This document shows positions 48,490 to 57,163 of a stretch of 64,000 nucleotides of DNA, piece after piece. Position numbers and translations under genes: made by a program. The notes under the pieces were generated by a model. That model saw nothing but the letters and a program-made list of their open reading frames with translations. It searched no databases and had not been told where the DNA came from. Source of the stretch: JAJDUF01 sp965214295 (GTDB lineage Bacteria > Chloroflexota > UBA11872 > UBA12225 > JAJDUF01). The DNA is taken from assembly GCA_965214295.1 (NCBI GenBank), contig OZ243944.1, positions 2,542,001 to 2,606,000 on the forward strand, in the 5' to 3' direction. The first letter of the stretch is position 1. Each line of letters opens with the position of its first letter.

Positions 48490-50127
48490 ATGGGTGCGCT
48501 GCCGCCGGGCGATACGAGGCGGGCTACTCGTCCGCTGCCGGGGCAGGACCTCCGCTTGAGCTACCGTTCCGCGATTGACGACACCGACCAGCCGTATGCG
48601 CTCTATGTGCCGGTCGGCTACGACGGTCGCCGTCCCTGGCCGCTGGTCATCAATCTGCATGGGACTTCGGCGGGCTTGTCGCCGGAGTACGTCGGCCAGA
48701 CCTCGGAGCACTATACCGCCGACGAAAACGCGGCCCCGCTCTGGGCGGCGGAGCGCCACGGGGCGTTGCTCGTCACGCCTTTCGGTCGTGGGATCACCGA
48801 GTTTCGGGGTATCGGTGAGAACGACGTATTTTGCGCGGTGGCCGACGTGCGGCGGCGCTATCGCGTGGACGCAGAGCGGATCTCGGTGACGGGCCTCTCG
48901 ATGGGGGGCACCGGGGCCTCCGAACTGGCGTTGCACTATCCCGACTACTTCGCGGCGGCGGCCCCGATGGGTGCGGCGTATAGCTTCCCGTGGCTGGCGG
49001 CCAACGGTCAGCACTTGCCGTTCCGGTGCATCGGTGGCGAGCACGACCGAAACTTCCAGCTAGGCGGGCGGCTGGTTGCGGATCGCATGGCGCGTCTCAA
49101 CTTCCCGACGCGCTTGGATATCCGCGCCGGCCGCGGGCACGCCGACTTCGTGCCGGAGTATTACGACGGGGTGATTGCCTGGCTGGTGCGGCAGCGGGTG
49201 CAGCGACATCCGTCGGGCTATAGCTTCAGCGCGGCGCTGCCCATGTACGGTCAGGCGTACTGGACTGCCATTGATTCCCTGTTGCGGCCGGGGACTATCG
49301 GCACCGTCCATGCCCAGATCATCGGGCACAATCGGCTCAGGCTCGCCACCGACAACCTGGCCGGGGTGGCCGTGCTTCCCGATCCGGCGCTGGTTGACGT
49401 TGACCGGCCCGTGACCCTAGAGGTGGACGGTCAAGCGGTCTTGGAGGGTGTGGTAGCCGCCGACCAAGAGCTACAACTGACCAGGTGGTCGGGGCGGTGG
49501 CGGGCGACGAGGGCGCCGCGCCGGCGGCGGTCGCTGACGGCCTACCGCACCCATCCCGTCGCCGCGGCGGCGGTGGCGCTTGCGATGGACGGGGTGGAAG
49601 CGCCGCTGGCCAACTGGATCACCGACGCGATGCGGCTGGCGACCGGGGCCGATCTCGCGCTGTATAATCGCCGCTCGTATCGGGGGCTGGCTCTGCCGCA
49701 AGGCACGGTGGATGAAGTAGACCTTATCCAGTGCAGTCGTCCGTTCGAGCAGTACCTTGTGCTGGCAGAGCTGCGGGGCAGTGACCTCCTGAAGGTGCTG
49801 GAAGCGAACATCCGCGACCCTGGCGAGGGGCTGCAATACCTCGTGCAGCTGTCCGGGGCCAGCTACACGTTCGATTGGGGGCGACCGGTGGGGCAGCGGA
49901 TCGTGCAGAGTAGCCTCGACCCGGAGCGCCGGTATCGCGTCGCGCTGGAGGGACACGTCCCGGAGCGCGGGCAGGGCCGCTCAATGTTCCTGGCCGGTCG
50001 CCGCGCGGCGCTGCCCTACCGGATCACGGACATACCGTTCCGGGCCGCGCTCTACGCCCATGCCGTCCGCTGCGGGCAGATCGTGGCCGCGGTCGAGGGG
50101 CGGGTGCGTGCCGCACCCTCTGGCTAG
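48490..50127 (+). CDS. Fusion of an alpha/beta-hydrolase esterase with a 5'-nucleotidase C-terminal domain
   Basis: A 545-residue protein. Residues about 20-250 form a PHB-depolymerase/feruloyl-esterase-like alpha/beta hydrolase: PYALYVPVGYDGRRPWPLVI, NLHGTSAG as oxyanion region, the nucleophile elbow VTGLSMGGTGASELAL, GGEHDRNF with the likely acid, and RGHADFVPEYYDG with the His. Residues about 355-540 match the 5'-nucleotidase C-terminal (substrate-specificity) domain: HPVAAAAVALAMDGVEAPLA, NWITDAMRLATGADLALYNR and RSYRGLALPQGTVDEVDLIQ. The metallophosphatase domain that normally precedes this module is absent. GGAGG lies 10 bases before the ATG at 48490. No signal peptide is seen. Confidence 0.78.
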   Translation: MGALPPGDTRRATRPLPGQDLRLSYRSAIDDTDQPYALYVPVGYDGRRPWPLVINLHGTSAGLSPEYVGQTSEHYTADENAAPLWAAERHGALLVTPFGRGITEFRGIGENDVFCAVADVRRRYRVDAERISVTGLSMGGTGASELALHYPDYFAAAAPMGAAYSFPWLAANGQHLPFRCIGGEHDRNFQLGGRLVADRMARLNFPTRLDIRAGRGHADFVPEYYDGVIAWLVRQRVQRHPSGYSFSAALPMYGQAYWTAIDSLLRPGTIGTVHAQIIGHNRLRLATDNLAGVAVLPDPALVDVDRPVTLEVDGQAVLEGVVAADQELQLTRWSGRWRATRAPRRRRSLTAYRTHPVAAAAVALAMDGVEAPLANWITDAMRLATGADLALYNRRSYRGLALPQGTVDEVDLIQCSRPFEQYLVLAELRGSDLLKVLEANIRDPGEGLQYLVQLSGASYTFDWGRPVGQRIVQSSLDPERRYRVALEGHVPERGQGRSMFLAGRRAALPYRITDIPFRAALYAHAVRCGQIVAAVEGRVRAAPSG

Positions 50128-50695
50128 TGGCGGCCGCGCGCGCTGACCATCTCGCGCCTCACTCCCCGGCTTGCGCCGGAATGACGGGGAGGCGCGTCGG
50201 GCCGGAAGGCACGCCCCCACCCTAACCCTCCCCCCTGATAAGGGGAGGTTTTTCGTGGAGAGCCGCGGGGGCGGGCAGCCCTCACCCCCCGGCCCCCTCT
50301 CCACCATGTGGAGAGGGGGTGGAGGGACTGTTCCAGGCCCTCTGCATGGCCCTGGATGCCGGCCCGGGAGCGGAGGAGGGGGCCGGCTGGCGCCGGAATG
50401 CCGGAGGAGCCGGGGGGAATGACGGGGAGACGGGGGCAACATGGTGCGCCCCTACCCCTGGGCGCAAAGCGGATGAGTGCCCTCAGTCATGGTATGGGGC
50501 GCCCACAAGGGACGCTCCTACGATGTCAGCGGGCCTGTACCCCGCCAGGCACATCCAGCCCCGACACCGGCAACGGCGAGGCCGCCGGGAACTTTCCGGG
50601 GGGAAGGCGCGTCTTATCAGCACCGATGCTACGCCAGGCTTGCACTGTCCGTTGCAGCTATGGTGGGGTACGACCGGGCAGTCAGGGAGGCCAAT
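50128..50695. repeat. Truncated 242-bp MITE (50235-50450) and flanking intergenic DNA
   Basis: The left inverted repeat CTGATAAGGGGAGGTTTTTC starts at 50235, and the interior matches 32867-33108 up to GCAACATGGTGCGCCC at about 50450. The right inverted repeat is missing, replaced by TACCCCTGGGCGCAAAGCGG. The remaining 240 bases before the next start contain no supported gene. Confidence 0.8.
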
Positions 50696-52465
50696 ATGAT
50701 CCGCTTTCTACCGAGGACCGTTAGAGCCAGAGCCATATTGGGCGTCCTGCTCGCGCTCGTGATCGTCGCCGCCGGGTGGGTGCTCTTCACCGGGCGCGAG
50801 GAGCTTACAGAGCGTACACAGCTCTTCGTGCTCGCCGATAGCCTTCAAGAGGCCGGGCCGGAGGTGTCGAAGACATTCAGCCTTGAGCAGCGTGCGGCAG
50901 GGCCGGCGGGTCCGGCAGGGCCAGCGGGCGCGCCCGCCGCCCCTGCCGCGCCAGTGCCGGCAGTCATAGTCGAGAAACCAGTCATAGTCGAGAAGGTAGT
51001 CGAAGTCGAGAGAGCGAGTGCAGCCCGAGCTGACACTGTGGCTACCGCGAAGGTAGTGAGCCAGGATGTAGCCACGAGCGACCGGCAGGTCATACGGAAC
51101 GGCACGCTCACGCTGATGGTGGCGGACCCGGAGCGTGCCGTCTCGTCCATCGGCGACTTGGTGGCCGGTATTCCGGGCGCCTTTGTGGCCAATTCCGAGA
51201 TCAAGCCGGTACGTGACCGCCAGCCTTCCGCCATCACCCTGCGTATTCCGGCCGCTGCTTTCGATCAGGCGCTGGTGGACCTGAAGGCGCTGGCGGTCGA
51301 GGTGCTCCAGGAGCAAACGCATGCCCAAGATGTGACCGAGGAATACGCCGACCTCGGTATCCAACTGCGGAACTTGGAGGCGGCAGAGCGGCAATTCCTG
51401 GTGCTCTTCGAGCGGGCGGAGAAAGTGCAGGATATCCTCAACATTCAGGATCGCCTCCAGCGCATACGCGGCGAGATCGAGCGCTTGCGTGGGCGCCTCA
51501 ATGTGCTCGAAAACCGCGTCGCTCTCGCCACTGTGCGCGTGGTTCTACATCCACCACCGGATTTGTCGGTGGAGCTGATGCCGCAGGGCGTACCCTCGGC
51601 ACACGAGGAGAGCGCTTTCCGGCTGACCTACCGCAACGATGGCAGTGTGCGGGCAAAGGATGTCGTCGTTACGCTCAGTCTGCCCGAGCAGGTGAGCCTC
51701 GCCGGGATGCCCGGTGACGGCACCTATGACCCGGTGACGCGGATCGTGACCTGGGAGATCAGCGAGCTGTCGCCGGGCCAGCGGGGTACGTTCGCCGCCG
51801 TAGTGCAGCTCGGGCCGGCCGCGCGTTCGCTGGTGCTGGAGGCGGCTATCCAGGCCAGTACCACCGACGCCGATGGGAACAATAACGTCGCTACGGCCCG
51901 GCTGACGTTCGAGCCGGACCTGATGGTGGAGATCAATGGACCGTCGGCGGTTGCGCGGGGCGATACGGCGACGCTGATAGTGTGGTACGCCAACGACGGT
52001 ACCGGTGATGCCGAGGAGGCGTCTATCCGGCTGTCGCTGCCGGTCGGGGTCACGTTCGTCCGCGCCGCCGGTGGGAGGTACGATGCGGACGACCACGCCA
52101 TCGTCTGGGACCTGGGTCGCGTCAGGGCGCACGACGGGAATCAGCGCGAGGCGCGCGTGCGGGTTGATGTCGAGGCGGGGCGTCTCGCCTTGGCCGCTGT
52201 CATCACCGCCGCGGAGACCGAGCGCGTGACCTACAACAACCGGACCGAGGCGGCGCTGACGGCGCTGCGCGAGGATTTCTCCGACCGGACGGTATGGAGT
52301 CCGGGCCAGACGTTCCGAGACAGCCTCGACGCGCTGGGCGAGGTGGCGCGAGGTGCAGTGAACGTCCTGATTTGGGTGGGCACGTTCGCCGTGCCGCTGG
52401 CGGTGCTCGCCGGATTGCTATTGGTGCCTATCATGCTCATCCGCCGCTGGCGCGCGGCACGGTGA
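50696..52465 (+). CDS. DUF4349 surface protein with CARDB/DUF11-type repeats
   Basis: A 589-residue membrane-anchored protein starting MIRFLPRTVRARAILGVLLA (N-terminal signal/anchor, about residues 8-32) after GGGAGG. A low-complexity Gly-Pro-Ala stretch and a short VEKPVIVEKVVEVE stalk follow. The DUF4349 domain (about 140-290) has RNGTLTLMVADPERAVSSIG, PSAITLRIPAAAFDQALVDL, and a long coiled coil ending RLQRIRGEIERLRGRLNVLE. Two Ig-like DUF11/CARDB modules occupy about 295-540 (LTYRNDGSVRAKDVVVTLSL; IVWYANDGTGDAEEASIRLS). A C-terminal span (about 555-580) precedes RRWRAAR. It probably sits outside the membrane; function unknown. Confidence 0.85.
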   Translation: MIRFLPRTVRARAILGVLLALVIVAAGWVLFTGREELTERTQLFVLADSLQEAGPEVSKTFSLEQRAAGPAGPAGPAGAPAAPAAPVPAVIVEKPVIVEKVVEVERASAARADTVATAKVVSQDVATSDRQVIRNGTLTLMVADPERAVSSIGDLVAGIPGAFVANSEIKPVRDRQPSAITLRIPAAAFDQALVDLKALAVEVLQEQTHAQDVTEEYADLGIQLRNLEAAERQFLVLFERAEKVQDILNIQDRLQRIRGEIERLRGRLNVLENRVALATVRVVLHPPPDLSVELMPQGVPSAHEESAFRLTYRNDGSVRAKDVVVTLSLPEQVSLAGMPGDGTYDPVTRIVTWEISELSPGQRGTFAAVVQLGPAARSLVLEAAIQASTTDADGNNNVATARLTFEPDLMVEINGPSAVARGDTATLIVWYANDGTGDAEEASIRLSLPVGVTFVRAAGGRYDADDHAIVWDLGRVRAHDGNQREARVRVDVEAGRLALAAVITAAETERVTYNNRTEAALTALREDFSDRTVWSPGQTFRDSLDALGEVARGAVNVLIWVGTFAVPLAVLAGLLLVPIMLIRRWRAAR

Positions 52466-52482
52466 CGGGCTGAGGTGGATCG

Positions 52483-52527
52483 GGCCTCACCCCCCGGCCC
52501 CCTCTCCACCATGTGGAGAGGGGGTGT
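52483..52527. repeat. REP-type palindrome
   Basis: CCTCACCCCCCGGCCCCCTC with CTCTCCACCATGTGGAGAGG, immediately after the DUF4349 gene. A possible transcript-end hairpin. Confidence 0.75.
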
Positions 52528-52639
52528 GCGGCTCCTCGGGCGGTCGCAGGCCCCCGCTGTCTGTCCAGCATGGCCGGAGTTTTGGCCCGCGAGTGGTGCG
52601 GCTTTGGCTCGTCACCCGGCCCCCTCCTCACAGGGGTGG

Positions 52640-52881
52640 CTGATAAGGGGAGGTTTTTCGTGGAGAGCCGCGGGGGCGGGCAGACCTCACCCCCTGGCCC
52701 CCTCTCCAACATTTGGAGAGGGGGTGGAGGGCCTGTTCCAGGCCCTCTGCATGGCCCTGGATCCCGGCCCGGGAGCGGAGGAGGGGGCCGGCTGGCGCCG
52801 GAATGGCGGAGGCGACGGGGGGAATGACGGGGAGACGGGGGCAACATGGTGCGCCCCTACGGAAAAACCTCCCCTTGTCAG
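52640..52881. mobile_element. 242-bp MITE-like element, complete copy
   Basis: The same length and ends as 32867-33108. Here the inverted symmetry extends outward: GTGG precedes the left end and CCAC follows the right end. The palindrome carries the CCAACATTTGG variant. Confidence 0.88.
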
Positions 52882-53052
52882 CCACATGGGTGGAGCGGGG
52901 GTGTGCGGCGGCGATGGACCGCCGCACTCCTTCCGGCCTCCGGTATCGCCTCGCAGGGTGAGGTGGTACTCGCTACGCTGCTGCCTTGGTGCATACTTCG
53001 GCCCGGACGGCTGCCAGCAAGTGGGGGTTCGCGGCCGCGGGGTGGAGCGACG

Positions 53053-55248
53053 ATGAAACGTTTGGGGCATCCGGAGACGCCGTTCCCGGTAGGGGTAGAG
53101 TATTATCGTGTTCCTACTCCAAAACAGGAGTGCTGGGACGGCGATTTTGCCCGGTTGAGCGCCGCCGGGTTTCGGATCGTGCGTAGTGCTTCGTATTGGA
53201 ACGCGATGGAGCCGCGACCGGGACAGTATGAGCTGGCGGACTTCGACCGGTTCTTCGATCTTGCCGCGCAGCATGGCCTCGCGGTGTGGATGGACATTAT
53301 GCTCGCTACCCACGGGGCCTGCCCGGAATGGCTGACGCGCGAGTATCCCGACATGCGGGTCGTGGACTACCGCGGCCAGCGGGCGGAGTCGTTTGCCAGC
53401 GGCGCTTATCCCCAGGGGGGCGCCATGCACTGCTACGATCACCCGGCCTGGCGGGAATACGGTGGTGGTCTCATCCGCCACGTCGTGCGGCGGTACAGGG
53501 AGCGGCCGAACCTCTTGGTCTGGGGGCTGTGGGACGGAATCAACATCATCTCGGCGTGGAGTAGGATTACCGACGGTTATCCCTGCTACTGTGACTACAC
53601 AATCGCGCGGTACAAGGCGTGGCTACGCGAGCACTACACGCTGGACCAGCTCAACGAGCGACTGCTGCGGCGCTACCGGCGGTGGGAGGACGTGCAGCCG
53701 CCCCGGTCGAACCACAACGTCGTGGAGATGCTGCTGTATCGGGAGTTTCATTATCAGAACTTGGTAGATCACCTGCAATGGATGGTGGGGGAGGTCGAAG
53801 CCCTCGATCCGCAGCACGAGGTGCGTGCCCACGGTGCCTGGTATCCGCGCCCATGGGACGAGCGTTGCGCGCAGCACGTGGATAGCTGGGGTATGTCCAT
53901 GCCCTCGAACAACGTGCTTACCTCTGCCGACCCCTACAAGCTGGCTGACCGGGCCTTCAGCTTCGATTGGTCGCGGAGTGTGGCGTACCGGAGCCGCACG
54001 GATGGTGCGGCTCCGGCAGCGCCAGCGGGTCGAAACGGGCGCTGGTGGCATGAAGAGATCTATGCCGGCATGTCGCCGGGCGGCGTCGTCTGGCACAAGC
54101 AGTCCGACCCGCGCGAGCTGACGATGCAACTCTGGATGACGCTGGCTGCTGGTGGGGCCGGGGCGATGTTCTGGCAGTATCGTCCCGAATACCTCAGCTT
54201 CGAGGGGCCGGGCTACAACCTGGTCGCACCGGATGGCGAGCCGACGCCGCGCTTCCGAGCCGTCACCGAGGCGATTGGGCAGATCGAGGGGCTGCGGGAG
54301 CATCTGCCGCTGGCGTGTCCCCGCGCCGACGTGGGTATTGTCTACCACCCCAAATCGCAGGAACTGTTCACGTACAACGACCAAGGCGACCGCTTCCTGG
54401 CCGATCTGCGTGGGGTGTATCGGACGCTCTGGACGCACGGTATTCCGGCCGATGTCATCACGCCGGGGATGGACTGGTCCGGCTATCGCCTGCTGTTCCT
54501 GCCCAACGTGGCGCTGATGGACGTGCAGACCCGTGAGCGGATCGAGCGCACTCTGGCGTGCCGGAGCCGCACGGATGGTGCCAAGTGTGGTGCGGCTCCG
54601 ACCCACCAACGCGAGAGTCCGCAGACGCGCCTAGTGGCTGAGGGCAGTTTTGGCTTGTACTCGGCCGATGGCCAGTCGAGCTATCGGCCACCGGAAGGCT
54701 TTGCGGCGGCGTGCGGTGTGCGGGTAGCGGACTTCTCGCGCGTGACCGAATACGACATTGCCCAGGGGCGTAACGTGGTCGAGACACCCTACGGCCCGGC
54801 CCGGATCACTACGGAGTGCGGCTACGCTGTGCTCGAACCGCTCGGCGAGACTGCGGCGCTGGCCTCGATTGGTGATGACACGGTGGCAGTGCGGACCGCC
54901 GACGGCGGCTTTACGTGGCTGGGGTTCACGCTCTCGGCCGGGTTTGGCGACATTGGCGATCCCGGCTTGGTCTTGGGATTGACCACGGAGGCCGGTGTGC
55001 AGCCGTCCGTGGCCGTGGAGGGGGACCGCGTGGTGCCCGTCGTGCGGCGCTCGTGCATGGGGGGCTGGTTGGTGTTCCTCTTCAACCTGGCGGCCCGGCC
55101 GGCTCAGGCCACGCTGCGTCCGCGCTGGCGGACGGCCGACGCCCGCGATCTGCTGGCGCAGTCGGCGCTGGCGGTCTATGACGGGGCTTTCGCGGTGAGG
55201 CTTGCGCCGTGGGCTACGGTCGTCATCCACTGCACGGAGCGGGCGTAG
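53053..55248 (+). CDS. GH42-type beta-galactosidase-like protein with altered acid/base motif
   Basis: A 731-residue protein. The GH42 barrel begins FPVGVEYYRVPTPKQECWDG and continues with FRIVRSASYWNAMEPRPGQY and GLAVWMDIMLATHGACPEWL. Where GH42 enzymes have a W-x-x-N-E acid/base motif, this protein has LLVWGLWDGINIISAW, so the Glu seems missing. The nucleophile region is kept: WWHEEIYAGMSPGGVVWHKQ, followed by GGAGAMFWQYRPEYLSFEG. The trimerisation-like domain (ADVGIVYHPKSQELFTYNDQ) and a C-terminal beta domain follow. Two short palindromes are inserted in frame (53988-54016 and 54561-54600), each encoding RSRTDGA. GGAG precedes the ATG. Confidence 0.82.
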   Translation: MKRLGHPETPFPVGVEYYRVPTPKQECWDGDFARLSAAGFRIVRSASYWNAMEPRPGQYELADFDRFFDLAAQHGLAVWMDIMLATHGACPEWLTREYPDMRVVDYRGQRAESFASGAYPQGGAMHCYDHPAWREYGGGLIRHVVRRYRERPNLLVWGLWDGINIISAWSRITDGYPCYCDYTIARYKAWLREHYTLDQLNERLLRRYRRWEDVQPPRSNHNVVEMLLYREFHYQNLVDHLQWMVGEVEALDPQHEVRAHGAWYPRPWDERCAQHVDSWGMSMPSNNVLTSADPYKLADRAFSFDWSRSVAYRSRTDGAAPAAPAGRNGRWWHEEIYAGMSPGGVVWHKQSDPRELTMQLWMTLAAGGAGAMFWQYRPEYLSFEGPGYNLVAPDGEPTPRFRAVTEAIGQIEGLREHLPLACPRADVGIVYHPKSQELFTYNDQGDRFLADLRGVYRTLWTHGIPADVITPGMDWSGYRLLFLPNVALMDVQTRERIERTLACRSRTDGAKCGAAPTHQRESPQTRLVAEGSFGLYSADGQSSYRPPEGFAAACGVRVADFSRVTEYDIAQGRNVVETPYGPARITTECGYAVLEPLGETAALASIGDDTVAVRTADGGFTWLGFTLSAGFGDIGDPGLVLGLTTEAGVQPSVAVEGDRVVPVVRRSCMGGWLVFLFNLAARPAQATLRPRWRTADARDLLAQSALAVYDGAFAVRLAPWATVVIHCTERA
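53988..54016. repeat. Intragenic palindrome, first copy
   Basis: CCGGAGCCGCAC, a GGATG loop, and GTGCGGCTCCGG form a perfect 12-bp inverted repeat inside the GH42-like gene, translated as YRSRTDGAAPA. Confidence 0.85.
54561..54600. repeat. Intragenic palindrome, second copy
   Basis: The same left arm CCGGAGCCGCAC, a 17-nt loop beginning GGATGGTGCC, and right arm GTGCGGCTCCG. It is translated in the same frame as CRSRTDGAKCGAAP. A related half-copy (TGTGGTGCAGCTCCGGGCTG) lies intergenically near 55944. Confidence 0.85.
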
Positions 55249-56026
55249 GATCGGGCGTTGATACGGCGAGGGGTACGGACCTCACCCCCCGGCCCCCTCT
55301 CCAACATTTGGAGAGGGGGTGTGCGGCGGCCGGCGGGGGTGCTCCCCTCGCCTCCCGGGAGAGGGACCTCACAGGGGTAGGTATTTACATGGATGGACAG
55401 GATGGGCAGGATGGGCGGGGAGGGGGCTGGCCGCGGGGGGCGGCCCTCACCCCCCGGCCCCCTCCTGATAAGGGGAGGTTTTTCGTGGAGAGCCGCGGGG
55501 GCGGGCAGACCTCACCCCCCGGCCCCCTCTCCACATGGTGGAGAGGGGGTGGAGGGCCTGGAACAGGCCCTCTGCATGGCCCTGGATTCCGGCCCGGGAG
55601 CGGAGGAGGGGACATGCTGGCGCCGGAATGACGGAGGCGACGGTGGAAATGACGGGGAGACGGGTGCAACATGGTGCGCCTATGCGGAAAAACCTACCCC
55701 CTTGTCAGGGGAGAGGGACTGGATGAGGGCAGGAGGGAGTGGCCTGACCAGGGTAGGGGCGTCATTCGTGGCGCCTCCGTCATTCCGGCGGCGGTCTGGA
55801 TTCCGGCCTACGCTGGAATGACGGAGGCGGCCGCCTCGTCACTGCGGCGGAAGCCGCAATGACGGGTGGGTGGTATGTTTATGCCAATGATGGGGAGGAG
55901 TTTCGCCAATCGCGGGCCAGAACTGCATGATCTCAGCGTTCAAATGTGGTGCAGCTCCGGGCTGCGACATTCAGTATCATATTAATGGCGGAAGGCTGAC
56001 CGACTTGTTTAAGGAGATGACACTGT
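55249..56026. other. Repeat-filled intergenic region
   Basis: In order: a CCTCACC palindrome (55278-55322), the ATTTACATGGATGG unit (55374-55440), a complete MITE (55465-55708), GCCGGAATGACGG-like hairpin pieces (about 55780-55870), and about 140 bases of ordinary leader before the aldo/keto reductase gene. No gene is supported. Confidence 0.75.
55465..55708. mobile_element. 244-bp MITE-like element, complete copy
   Basis: The left end is CTGATAAGGGGAGGTTTTTC and the right end AAAAACCTACCCCCTTGTCA plus G. It has a two-base insertion in the right inverted repeat. The palindrome variant is CTCTCCACATGGTGGAGAGG. Confidence 0.85.
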
Positions 56027-56923
56027 ATGGCAACGGGATTACCGACGGCGATCCTCGGGCGGACCGGACGGGAAGTGACGCGGCTAGGCTTCGGGGCGAT
56101 GGAGATTAGGGGCGCGCCGCGCGGCCGCGCGGTGACTGACGAGCAGGCCGAGACGATCCTCAACGCGGTGCTCGACGCGGGCATTAACTTCATCGATACG
56201 GCGCGGTCGTATGGTCGGAGTGAGGCATACATCGGCAAATACATTGCCGACCGCCGCTCCGAATACTTCCTGGCGACCAAAGGCGGGCGGTATCAGGCCG
56301 GGGAGACGGACTGGACGCAGGAGCACTTGCTCCGCGGGATGGACGAGAGCTTGCAGCGCCTACAAGTTGACTACGTGGACACGCTCCAACTCCACAGCCC
56401 GACCGTGGCGGAGGTGGAGCAGGGCAATCTGGTCGCCGGCCTGCGGAAGCTGCGCGAGCAAGGGAAGGTGCGCTGGCTCGGCAATTCGACCAGGCTACCC
56501 GATCTGCCGACGTTCTTGGAGTGGGGGGTGTTCGATGTCTTCCAGATACCGTATTCGGCGTTGGAGCGCACCCATGAGGACTTGATCACGCAGGCGGCGG
56601 AGGCCGGCATCGGCACGGTGATCCGCGGCGGCGTGGCCAAGGGGGAGCCGGGCGCCGGGCGGGGCAATGCCGAGGTGTGGCGCAAGTTCGAGGAAGCGCG
56701 CTTGGACGAATTCCGCGAGGCCGGGGAGAGTCGCACGTCGTTCATGCTGCGCTTCACGCTGACGCATCCCCATGTCCATACGATCATCGTCGGCACACAG
56801 CGGCCAGAGCACCTGCGCGAGAACGTGGAGGCCGCGCTGCATGGCCCCCTGTCACCGGTGGTCTACGCGGAGGTGAAGCGGCGTTTGGACGCCGTCGGGA
56901 TCACGCCGGCGCCGGTCTCGTGA
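56027..56923 (+). CDS. Aldo/keto reductase
   Basis: A 298-residue NADPH-dependent oxidoreductase of the AKR superfamily starting MATGLPTAILGRTGREVTRL after AAGGAGATGACACTGT. Catalytic tetrad residues are all visible: Asp and Tyr in NFIDTARSYGRSEAYIG, Lys in YFLATKGGRYQAGE and His in DTLQLHSPTVAEVE. The C-terminal cofactor segment is PHVHTIIVGTQRPEHLRENV. It probably reduces a sugar or steroid-like carbonyl. It lies after a large repeat region and before a Gfo/Idh/MocA gene on the same strand. Confidence 0.94.
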   Translation: MATGLPTAILGRTGREVTRLGFGAMEIRGAPRGRAVTDEQAETILNAVLDAGINFIDTARSYGRSEAYIGKYIADRRSEYFLATKGGRYQAGETDWTQEHLLRGMDESLQRLQVDYVDTLQLHSPTVAEVEQGNLVAGLRKLREQGKVRWLGNSTRLPDLPTFLEWGVFDVFQIPYSALERTHEDLITQAAEAGIGTVIRGGVAKGEPGAGRGNAEVWRKFEEARLDEFREAGESRTSFMLRFTLTHPHVHTIIVGTQRPEHLRENVEAALHGPLSPVVYAEVKRRLDAVGITPAPVS

Positions 56924-57077
56924 TGGTCTGTGGCCCATGCACCTGCCGTACATGGGCACGAAAAATAGGTTGTTAGTTGGTCCGGATGGCGGCTTGCACC
57001 GCAATGGCTTCCTGCCTCGTCACTGCGGCTTGCGTCGGTATCTAGGCGCTTGGGGTAGCAGACGGCGCACCCGTTCT

Positions 57078-57104
57078 GGATTCCCGCTTGCGCGGGAATG
57101 ACGG
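57078..57104. repeat. CCCGCTTGCGCGGG hairpin unit
   Basis: A 27-bp unit identical to that at 27079-27105, in the 240-bp gap between the aldo/keto reductase and oxidoreductase genes. Confidence 0.75.
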
Positions 57105-57163
57105 AGGGGGCGCGGGAATGACCAGGAAGTTGTGGAGATGACCGACCGGGAGGAGAGACGAGC

